This document shows, one piece after another, positions 41,394 through 50,120 of a stretch of DNA of 64,000 bases. The notes beneath the pieces are model-generated. The model saw nothing but the letters and a program-made list of their open reading frames with translations, did not search any database and was not told the origin of the DNA. Each line of letters begins with the position of its first letter. Positions within the stretch are counted from its first letter, which is position 1. A program made the translations under genes and the position numbers. This DNA is from Epithemia pelagica (Eukaryota > Bacillariophyta > Bacillariophyceae > Surirellales > Surirellaceae): contig OX337228.1 in the NCBI GenBank assembly GCA_946965045.2, positions 6,882,001 to 6,946,000 on the forward strand. Direction: 5' to 3'.

Positions 41394-42314
41394 ATGATGA
41401 TGTGTGATTGTAATTACTGTTACGAAAAGATGATCAGCTCCGAATGGGCTCTGTTAGTTGCTCCTTTTGTGGTTCTCATACTGTGTTACGGTGTCGCTGA
41501 TGTCCTCGATGAGGCGAAACTTATCGTCCAACACCTGTTTCGGGTCATTTTCAGCAAGAAAAGTCGTACTACAAGTAGCGAGCATACGGAGCTTCGACAC
41601 GAACATGCGGAGCTTCGACAGCTTCGACACGACAAAGCTCAGCTTCAACAACAGCTGGCCATTGCCGAAGCTAAGCAACAAAAAGAAATTGCAGCGAAGG
41701 ATGGAGCCTACAAGAAGCTTCGTCGCGAGAATGCGGCGCTTCGAGTGAGGAAAGTGCGGTCTGGCCGAAAGCTTCGACGCGAAAATGCTCAGCTTCAACA
41801 ACAGCTTGCTGTTGCCGAAGCAAAGCTTGCTGCGAAGCAACGCGAGAATGGTCGCCACGAGGATGGAGAGATCGAGATTCGCGATCGCGAGGAGGAGGTC
41901 GACGTCGACACTGTTGCTGTTCTGCCTTGCGAGTTCGACGCTGACTTGGACTTCCCTCCTCTCGCACTCGCAGACGATCTCGAGGACGACGAGGAGACCC
42001 CTCTAGTTCCAGTGGACCGTCCTGAGCCTGAACCCGCGCTCATCCCCGACAACGACGACGAAATCACTTTGGGGCACGACTCACCCCCTCGAAAGTCCAC
42101 CCCTCCTTCCCCCTACCCCACCCCCACTGAAAAAGATACCTCGCCTCAGATGGATGAGAATGCCCCCCAGAGCGTGATCGAGAGTTCCGCCGGCCCCGAG
42201 AACACCCCACATTTGGGCAGAATCCTTACTGTTGCCTACTCCAAAAAGGCACGCCGAATGGTTCACGTTCGACGATCCGCTCGTCTTTTGTCAGCGGGTA
42301 CGGGTAAAAAATAG
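41394..42314 (+). CDS. Orphan membrane-anchored coiled-coil protein, gene Y copy C
   Basis: 306 residues from the first ATG of the frame. A single hydrophobic helix near the N-terminus (WALLVAPFVVLILCYGVADVL, about 16-36; Cys-rich start MMMCDCNYCYEK) is followed by a long charged coiled coil (about 60-160) built from repeated AELRQLRHDKAQLQQQLA and KLRRENAQLQQQLA blocks. A hyperacidic and Pro-rich region (DDLEDDEETPL, PPSPYPTPTEK) precedes a basic tail ending SARLLSAGTGKK. No family recognised. The copy at 52046 differs at only a few residues. The plus-strand hairpin array follows 245 bp downstream. Confidence 0.7.
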   Translation: MMMCDCNYCYEKMISSEWALLVAPFVVLILCYGVADVLDEAKLIVQHLFRVIFSKKSRTTSSEHTELRHEHAELRQLRHDKAQLQQQLAIAEAKQQKEIAAKDGAYKKLRRENAALRVRKVRSGRKLRRENAQLQQQLAVAEAKLAAKQRENGRHEDGEIEIRDREEEVDVDTVAVLPCEFDADLDFPPLALADDLEDDEETPLVPVDRPEPEPALIPDNDDEITLGHDSPPRKSTPPSPYPTPTEKDTSPQMDENAPQSVIESSAGPENTPHLGRILTVAYSKKARRMVHVRRSARLLSAGTGKK

Positions 42315-42559
42315 AAAAACAGAAAAATAACATGTCGGTTGTCGGTTGCCAGTGGTACGTGCGCACGTTCGTGTCGGTTATGAATCTTTCCATACTCTCA
42401 CTCTACCCCTTCTTCTGTTTCTAGCGATTGCAAAATTCTACTCCTACTCCTACATCAGCTGAGTCTAGCTCGAGTCCTTGTCGGAGATGTCCTTGTTGGT
42501 TTGTTGGTTTGTTGGTGTGTTGGTTGTCGGTGTGTTGGTTGTCGGTGTTATCACAAAAC

Positions 42560-42971
42560 CCTGGTGGCACGAGGACTTTGTCCTTGTGTCATCAGGTATG
42601 GCATGGAGACTTCGGTCTCTGTGCCATTTGGGAAGAGTGCCATAGTTGCCCCTGGAGAATCCATTGATTCCTCCAGGCTTCCCAAATTTCACAAAATCCT
42701 GGTGGCACGAGGACTTTGTCCTTGTGTCACCAGGTATGGCATGGAGACTTCGGTCTCTGTGCCATCCCAAAATCCTGGTGGCACGAGGACTTTGTCCTTG
42801 TGTCACCAGGTATGGCATGGAGACTTCGGTCTCTGTGCCATCCCAAAATCCTGGTGGCACGAGGACTTTGTCCTTGTGTCACCAGGTATGGCATGGAGAC
42901 TTCGGTCTCTGTGCCATTCGGGAAGAGTGCCATAGTTGCCCCTGGAGAATCCATTGATTCCTCCGCTTCCC
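42560..42971 (+). repeat. 76-bp tandem hairpin-repeat array, 4 units (copy C)
   Basis: Units start at 42560, 42698, 42774 and 42850. Each has hairpin A (CCTGGTGGCACGAGGAC, TTT loop, 17-base return arm; 37 nt) and, 3 nt later, hairpin B (GGCATGGAGAC, TTCG loop, GTCTCTGTGCC; 26 nt). Unit 1 is followed by a 62-nt spacer (42626-42687) that itself folds (ATTTGGGAAG/CTTCCCAAAT outer, CCTGGAG/CTCCAGG inner). A variant of the spacer closes the array (42920-42971). All non-Watson-Crick pairs are G-T on the plus strand. The period is not a multiple of three, so no peptide repeat is kept. Confidence 0.9.
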
Positions 42972-43499
42972 TACCCGCTGTATTTAAGTGTTGGGTTGAT
43001 CGATAACGAGTGGATTAGTGTTTCGGCTAAAATGTTTCTATATAACATGTAGTGGTAACAATAGCAAGTGGAATTTTTGAACATGCACGACAACATTGCT
43101 GACTAGTGATTCCTAGGAGTAGTCGACAATCAGAGAGGATAAATGGTAATTGCTGTTTAAGTGGCTGAAGCTACTTCATGCGCTTCTTTGTGAGCTTTCT
43201 TGCCTTTCCTACACCAGAGCGACCCTTCTTTTTCCGGAAACTTGATGGTCCAAATCCATCATCCTATTCGTAGTCGATCTCCCTTGGCGTATTGTCCCTT
43301 TCTTATCTTTCTCTCTTTTTCAAAACACCACCACCCTCAACTACGCTCTTTAGCACCTTCATACTTGGTTCTCGTTCATTCTGCGAAACCTTCTTATTTC
43401 CAGTGGCACTCTTGTATTTTGGTTTCTTCCGATTGGACAACACATCTTTTTGCGCTATGGTTCATCCTCTCTCATTGTGTCAAATCGCTCCATAGATGC
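42972..43499. other. Region between array and tail, copy C
   Basis: 528 bp, nearly identical to 53548-54075. Contains a TATA-like ctatataaca near 43038 and T/C-rich stretches. Short plus-strand frames are open (43200-43562) but have no family resemblance. Confidence 0.4.
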
Positions 43500-44620
43500 A
43501 GTCGATCGTTGAGTGACCCAGAGAGGAGAAACCGTGGAATCCTTGCCACGCTTCCTGGATGATATATCGGTCTACTCTTTTTTGTCGCCTGCAAGTCTAC
43601 TGGGACGCCAGGTATGTGGACGGTGGAACCATTGTCACGATCCATGGGTATTTGATTTCATGGAGCGACAAGTGGTGCCGCTTGCCAAGACTCTTGCACG
43701 TTCCGGATTGCGCATACCTTGTTCTGTGTGTTTCTCCATTCGGGCACGCTTTTCGCTTCGCGCTGCCGTTCCCATGGATCTGCATGAGAGGGATCCTCCT
43801 TGTTTTTGACCTCCACATAATTTGGCCATTCGTTGCTGTCGTCGTTTGCTGTTTGATATCCTCCATGACGGAACATTCATGTTCCAGTGGCTTTGTCCCA
43901 TACCGTTCGCGAGCGCTTGTTCTTTGGCAATGGAATTCCTCTCTCCCCCGCGCAAACGTTTCCCATTTCGTCTTGTTCTTTGCTTCTGGAGGAGGCTGGA
44001 ATGACCACGTACGTTGCGTGAGAGTCTGACAAACTGGACAAGAACACGAGGAACTCGACAATCGTCTGGCAGAGGCAGACGCACCATTGCCCCAGCGTCA
44101 CTCGTTTCGTTGGGGAGTTGCCACACGGCCTCTACAAGAAACTGGGCACAACCACCATTGGAGGCGTTCTGGAGTAAACAAGCCTCGTCGACACGGTCAA
44201 AGTCGAACGCAGGGGTCCACGATGCTTTGAGTTTGCTGGTTTTTGTTTCTGGTCGATTGAGAGCATATCGACGAGGTGCGCAATCATGGCCAACAACCAA
44301 TTTTTCAAATCCAAAAAGTGCCAAAGGTTCTCCGTTGGACGACACGGGCTGCCGAATTGGCGTTTCCATTGTCATTGGAGTTGCGCTTTCCGCTTCACGT
44401 TCCTGTTGTGAATTTTCCGATGCACTGGCACTTTCTTGGTCGTCCTCGACGGCAAGGCCGTCTTGGCATTCTGAACCATCAATTCCTATAGTTCCTCCAT
44501 ATTGGTTGTCACAGCAGCAACCTTATGGGACACCAATTCTCCCGTGGCGAATTCCTGTGGAGAATGAATCCGTCTTGAGAAGGACAATTCCTTGCACCAT
44601 GATATTCGAGATTTTATAAA
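43500..44620. pseudogene. Degenerate coding-like tail, copy C
   Basis: Protein-like segments occur in changing frames. Plus strand: SLPRFLDDISVYSFLSPAS followed by GRQVCGRWN, F-box-like. Minus strand: LDLKNWLLAMIAHLVDML (also kept in copy D), QTIVEFLVFLSSLSDSHATY and WETFARGREEFHCQR, faintly like the C-terminal part of METTL21/FAM86 methyltransferases. Frames shift between segments and differ between copies C and D, which points to decay. Neither assignment is firm. Confidence 0.3.
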
Positions 44621-45024
44621 ACAAACACACACACTCAAGTCCAACGAACATGGAGTAGTCGACCAAACTGATGACTGTGGATCTTTTGAGCGAGAAAAAG
44701 ATCTGAAGGATACGTGTGTTGAAAAGATACGTGTCTTGTCTACAGTATGGGCTATTCTAGAGGAAAACCACAGAAACTACCTATACTATGTTGTCGTATC
44801 GTCGACCGATTCACGAGCGACCCACTTCTGTCGTTCGAACTTGCGCGCCCACGCGAGGCGGCCCGGTGCGCGAAATGTGCGACCAAAACTTGGTAGCAGC
44901 AGGAAACCCTCCAATTAGAAGGCATACGAGTAGTGTAGTTGCCCTTTGGAATCCGCTCGATAAGGAGTACACCTCCGTGTGGTTGATTCACACTCAAGAC
45001 TCAATCTATCCTAACTAGTTCTCT

Positions 45025-46107
45025 GACTTTGATACCGACAGCAATGACGACTCGACGAGTTCGAGAAAGGACCGTTCTGCACAGGCGGTGGATTTGTGCC
45101 ATAAGATTTCAAGTCGATTGGCGAGCTTGATAGACCAGCACAAAGAGGAGGAGGAGGAGAATGATGATGATGGCTGCTTGGAGAAGAAGGAAGATCCAGA
45201 CCGTGTTGGTGATGGCCTTCGTTGGTCCACAGAGGCCGAGTTTCATGATCCGGACAATTCGTACGATATCAGGAGGATGACAAGCCTGCACACGACGAGA
45301 CCACAGTGAGTCTTTGAGGGCGTGCTCCAGAACGCGATGCAGAGTTTGAAGACAAGGTTCAAAACAAGAGTCGTCGTCAAGAGCAAAAGAAGACCCACCA
45401 AAAGAAAAGGCAAGACGCTCGGTTGGTGTCTTGTTTATTGAGAGTTTCGGAAAATCGTGACTCCTCCACAGTACTCAGTCGCCAACAAGCCTTGAGTCAG
45501 TCGATGCGCCCAATGGCTCAGACGACTTGTGGCCAGTGAAAAGCTGCGATTCTTTGATCGGAGTGCTGCGGATATTCGCAAGGCCTATATCGCAGCATGG
45601 TCACCCGTGTACATCCAGATCAAAATCACAATGTTCGAGCGGACCGTGCATTGCCTACAGTATTCTGTCGGATAAGAATCAACACAAAGCGTACGATGAA
45701 ACCTGGAGCGTTCAGTCCTATGATGGATGGATGGATGGATGGATGGAATGATCGACAAACGCGGCTGGCTCAAACCACACAAGCGACTCTCATGACAGTC
45801 GTACGACTTGTTACCATGGTCCAGAAAGTTGTAGGACCATTTGCCGTTCCTGTTGGAATTCTCGCGGCTGTTTTCCTTTGAAGTTGGCGTTCCATACTGT
45901 TGGAGTCGGTTCATTGTCAAGTGGAATGGTTTTGTATCAGTATGAAACTCAAACATTCAAGTGAAGCCGTAGGAGAACAACAAGGCATCTCATCCTCCTC
46001 CGACCATAGTACCAGATCCTATTACAAAAGCAGCACCACAGAGCAGCAGCGGTCCAATCTTGCATCAATTGGAACTGAATAATTTCACCTTGCAGGATGT
46101 GACACAA
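45025..46107. other. Spacer between copies C and B
   Basis: 1.08 kb of unique sequence. A 73-codon plus-strand frame at 45088 (acidic, RWSTEAEFHDPDNSYD) has no recognised family. A (GATG)n microsatellite lies at 45721-45749. The stretch just before 46108 is the new upstream region of SF1 copy B and shares nothing visible with the upstream region of SF1 copy A. Confidence 0.45.
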
Positions 46108-46113
46108 CGCACA

Positions 46114-47604
46114 ATGGGTCAAGACAGTGAGGAAGCAGCAGAGTTTGTGGTGACGGTGCGAAATGAGCATGTGAAAATGAAAGAGTGGTACAACAGCAGC
46201 CACACCCACAGCCCGGTGACACGAATGCTACAGGACAAGTACGGTCCGTATCCCTCCATGTGGAAAGAAGTCCTGAATTGGCCAGGATGGAAGGAAACTC
46301 GGAAGGAATATCTCAAGGCAATGCAACAACAAGAAAATCGTCCAGGAGGAGTTGCCGTCAAAATTGAGAGCGACACCAATAACAATGGCACTGCTGGAGA
46401 GGCTCCCCGCAAACGAAAATCGCGATGGGGCAAAGCGGCATCCGAACCTTCGAATGGCCAGTCGGATCCTCCAGTGAACAAACGATTCGCTCCCCTACCA
46501 CCAGTCCCATCCTCACGACAACCACCCCGTGTCGTATTGCCGAGCATGTCCTTGGTCAACACCAACTTGACGCAGCAACAACAACAGGATCTCCGAACCA
46601 TGCAAGCCAAGCTTCGTGCCGTGAACGATCGTCTGGAAAATCTAGAAGTGGAAGCAGCACGTGTCGATGCGCTCCCACGAGAACATCGAGATCGATCGCC
46701 TTCGCCGCCTCCAAGTAAGTATAATCGTTTGCTCACAATCGACTTTTGTGTTGCCTTTTGGGGTTCGAATAAGAGTCCATTCCATGTTTCTTGTAGCTTA
46801 CCATCTTTTTCTTGTTTCTATATGTCTCTAGTTTACGGTGCTGATGGGAAACGAAAAAATACACGAGCGGTCCGTTGGAGGGAACGATACACGGCGGAGC
46901 GTCAAGACTTGTTGGAAAGTATCATGCGGTTATCCAACAAGGGCAACGTTGGACCCGTGTTACCAACGGGGGCGGCTTCCTTATTGGTACGACGGCGAGT
47001 CAAAAAGATTCTAGTACCCGTAGAAGAACATCCGAACTACAATTTTATTGGATTAATCATTGGACCACGAGGCAAGACGCAAAAAGAATTGGAAGCCAAG
47101 ACGGGCTGCAAAATTGCCATTCGCGGTCGGGGATCGGTCAAGGAGGGAGCTCGTGGTCGCCGGGATGGTAAAGTCATGGACGGAGACAATGAACCCTTGC
47201 ATGTGGCCATTTCGGGAGATGATCAACGTGCTGTGGATGCGGCATCGGAGATGATTGAACAAATGCTCGTCGTCATTGACGATGAAAAGAATGTGCACAA
47301 ACAACAGCAGCTTCGAGAATTGGCCCTCTTGAATGGTACATTGAAGGAAAATGATGCCTTTTGCGAAATTTGTGGTGAGAAAGGACATCGATCCTTTGAA
47401 TGTCCCAAACGATTCCTTAACAAGGGTGCCATGGGGAAAGGCATCAAGTGTGCCATTTGTGGTGACACTAGTCATCCCACACGCGATTGTACGCGACGCA
47501 ATCTGGACCCTACCAATCCTGCGGGCGGTGATGCCAACCAACAAGGAAGTGAACAAAAGATTGATTCTGAATATCTCTCTTTCATGGCTGAACTGGATGG
47601 CTAA
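46114..47604 (+). CDS. SF1: Splicing factor 1, copy B (C-terminally truncated)
   Basis: Exons are 46114-46714 and 46832-47604; the 117-bp intron is conserved with copy A. The protein keeps the U2AF-ligand-like motif (RKRKSRWG), the KH domain and both zinc knuckles, but AAA to TAA at 47602-47604 (after FMAELDG) ends it about 475 residues in. The Pro/Gln-rich tail, still visible downstream to 48078 and open, is therefore not translated. The polyQ run in that remnant is shorter than in copy A. Upstream sequence is unrelated to copy A beyond about six bases. RNA binding could persist, but tail-dependent contacts would be lost. Confidence 0.8.
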   Translation: MGQDSEEAAEFVVTVRNEHVKMKEWYNSSHTHSPVTRMLQDKYGPYPSMWKEVLNWPGWKETRKEYLKAMQQQENRPGGVAVKIESDTNNNGTAGEAPRKRKSRWGKAASEPSNGQSDPPVNKRFAPLPPVPSSRQPPRVVLPSMSLVNTNLTQQQQQDLRTMQAKLRAVNDRLENLEVEAARVDALPREHRDRSPSPPPSKYNRLLTIDFCVAFWGSNKSPFHVSCSLPSFSCFYMSLVYGADGKRKNTRAVRWRERYTAERQDLLESIMRLSNKGNVGPVLPTGAASLLVRRRVKKILVPVEEHPNYNFIGLIIGPRGKTQKELEAKTGCKIAIRGRGSVKEGARGRRDGKVMDGDNEPLHVAISGDDQRAVDAASEMIEQMLVVIDDEKNVHKQQQLRELALLNGTLKENDAFCEICGEKGHRSFECPKRFLNKGAMGKGIKCAICGDTSHPTRDCTRRNLDPTNPAGGDANQQGSEQKIDSEYLSFMAELDG

Positions 47605-48078
47605 AAGGCCAACCAGCCAGCCAACGAACCGATATCAAATGACGGTGGGGACAAACTTCCACCTCCACCACCCAATGGAAGCCTTCCACCCTTGCCGCCT
47701 GCACCGGAAGGGCCACCACCCTTACCTCCCTCTGCAGCATCGACTACCAGTGGAACTACGCAACCTCCTCGTCCCTCCGCGCATGCCCCAAATTCTTTGT
47801 ATAGAAATTTCCAACCCGAAGGAAGTATGGCACAGCCACAACAACAACAATATCATCAACAAGCAGGATATGGTGCGGGCTATAACAACCAACAGTATCA
47901 GTATGGGAGCTATGGACCACAATCACACCAGCAGCAGCCCCAACAAGCTACACCGCCACCTCAACAACAGCAGCAAGCAGCCACACCGATCAAACCAGGT
48001 GAAGAAACTGCCGGGTGGGACCCTTCTAGTTACTACGGTAGCTACGACAATGGGGGAGGAGGATTCAATTGGTGGTGA
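47605..48078 (+). pseudogene. Untranslated remnant of the SF1 Pro/Gln tail, copy B
   Basis: In frame with SF1 exon 2 after the premature stop, this stretch still encodes KANQPANEP, Pro-rich blocks (LPPLPPNG-like, here PPPPPNG) and ends GGGFNWW before a natural stop, as in copy A. The open frame implies that the stop is recent. Confidence 0.8.
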
Positions 48079-48284
48079 TGACCATGTATCGACTTCTTCC
48101 TCGTTTCCATTCATAAAGACTAACACCTACTCCTAACTGAAATCTCTCCTTCCATAGCAAATAATAGCAGCACCATCCTTTGCTCCATATTTCGTGACCG
48201 CGTTTGGGTCGCAGATTCGGAGGACCATCCATTCACGACATGATCATCCGAATGCCTGAAAGATACCCTGATGGACAATGAACC

Positions 48285-50092
48285 ATGAACTCCAAGTCCT
48301 TGCTATTATGCGTCCCCCTTGCTGTTTGTTTCTACGAAACTGTCTCGTTCAATGTGCAATTCATTCCTCAAACCCTCGGTGCAAATAATGTCAGGAGATT
48401 CTGTTCTGCAGCAAATTCTGTAACTTCTGTCGAAAAAGACGATTCCGAGGCTCGTCCGAAGCTGACCAAATTGTCTCGTCCAGAGCGCAAAGCCTTGGAA
48501 CGTGCAAGGAAAGCCAAAGCCTCATCGCAACAAGACGGCAATCGCAAAAGACAAACTTCCACGGTCGATTCTCCCGAATTGACGGCCGAATCCACGTCGG
48601 AGCAGGTGTTGACGGCCATTAAGAGAGCCCAAAATAGTCGAGATACAGCTCAACTCATGAGAATTGCAAAATTGTTGTTGGAGACGACAAATGACTCGTT
48701 TATGGCCAATGGTTCCCAAGGATCCTTGTTATCGCGACTGGCCGTGGCGGCCTTGCGTCTCAACAATCATGCAATCGCCACGGACGCCATTTCCTATCGT
48801 CAAAATCAGTTTCGCCATGACATGAATCCTCTGGAAAGTTGTGCGACTGTACGAAATCTATTGCGTGCTGGAAATGGGACAGAGGCGTACCAAATCCTCG
48901 AGGAGGAATTGTCGTTGCCCATGATATCAACCAACGAGGACGAAACGGCTGAAGCACAATGCAATTTGTTAAAATCTCGAGCCCAAGCCCTGGCATCCAT
49001 TGCCTCGTGGCATTTTTTCGGGGGAGAACCTCGAGCTGCAGTGTATGCGTGTCGTATAATGTGTGCCATGGGACCTGCTGTGCGCCAGGCAGAGATTTCG
49101 GGTTCGGAACTGGGAGTGCCCTTTTTGCGTCTCTTTCAAGGCGCCAGTCAATGTCAATCCAAGATTCGTACAGGAGACCAAATAGTCAAAGAGGCTTTCC
49201 TTGGCCCCAACAGCGAAAAAGTGAGCAAACTCCAAGTTCCCTGCAACGTAGTGTATGCCGTTTTGGATGTCATGATGACTTTACCTTCGGAAAATGACGA
49301 CCGCGTCTGCGAGGTACTTTCGAATGCCTTGGTACGCCGCGTTCTGTTTGTGACGGGGGCGGTCAACATGGATGGTTGTCCTCCACCCGATCGAGGGGAA
49401 GCGGCCTTTATCGGAAGAAGCAATGTGGGCAAGAGTAGCTTGGTCAATGCCGTGACGAACCGCAAAGCACTGGCCTATACTAGCAAACGACTCGGCAAGA
49501 CACAACAGTTCAACTTTTTTGCCGTCAATGACAAGGTCGGTCGAGAACAAGAAATCAAATACGGCGACATGGTGCATGGAAGCAAGGATGCAGATTCGTT
49601 CTATATGGTAGACGTAAGTGAAATTGCTGTTTCGTGGGTCTGGAAAGAGTCTCATTGCGCGCTCGTTCTCACACGTGCTGCTTCTACGAGCTTCCCGGAT
49701 TTGGCTACGCCAGGGTACCAGAGAAACAACGCCAAGAATGGTCCTCCTTTATGCAAGAATACATTGCAACTCGCCCAACCCTACGAGTCTTGTAGCACTT
49801 GATTGATAGTAGGCATGGTCCAACCGAAGAGGATGCCGCTATTATGAAGCACGTCGAGGAAAACATTCCTCCCACAGCCAAATATGTAATTGTCCTAACA
49901 AAGGCGGATAAGAATAGCAAAGGAGCACCGGGAAACTATTCTGGAAAGGTATCCAACGATGTCATGAACAAGCTGCGCCAGGTAATGGGAGAAACGTTAC
50001 AGCATGATGTTCCTGTTGTTTTGACATCGGCGGAAAGCAAGCTCGGCAGAGATAAAATGTGGAGCTATCTTCGCCGTGCTGCCATTTCCTAA
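48285..50092 (+). pseudogene. engB: EngB-type plastid GTPase copy B, nonsense-disrupted
   Basis: Exon 1 (48285-49613) encodes the full plastid presequence, the helical extension and G1 (GRSNVGKSS). The 77-bp intron ends 49690 with an unusual GAG acceptor (CAG in copy C). Exon 2 starts LPGFGYA (good G3) but TTT to TAG at 49793-49795 (after TRPTLRVL) stops translation before G4 (TKAD) and G5, which remain readable to 50092. In the G2 region the PGKTQ proline is leucine. Loss of the guanine-specificity motif should abolish GTPase function. Confidence 0.78.
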
Positions 50093-50120
50093 ACTGTAGC
50101 GCACGGTTCTCTAAAGTCTA

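Larger units (their letters stand above)
38058..45024 (+). repeat. Segmental duplication copy C (direct repeat of 48648-55653)
   Basis: Begins inside EngB at ggctcaactca and ends at actagttctct, aligning with 48648-55653. It carries EngB without its first exon part, decayed gene X, gene Y, the hairpin array and the decayed tail. Offsets vary from 10590 to 10652 because of indels (array unit number, microsatellites). Most of 40000-44020 is nearly identical between copies, whereas 44025-45024 is much more diverged. Confidence 0.93.

Noticed and set aside
42501-42957. Several open frames across the 76-bp array on both strands
   Set aside because: The period is not a multiple of three, so each unit is read in another frame; the open frames are a by-product of a stop-poor repeat.
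42560-42971. CRISPR-like array
   Set aside because: Units are contiguous with no unique spacers, and the genes are eukaryotic.
43635-44375. 246-codon minus-strand frame in copy C
   Set aside because: The matching frame is broken by many indels in copy D and the predicted protein is low in regular structure. Treated as part of the decayed tail.
45527-45881. Possible transposon remnant between copies C and B
   Set aside because: Short frames without reverse transcriptase, integrase or transposase motifs, and no terminal repeats found.
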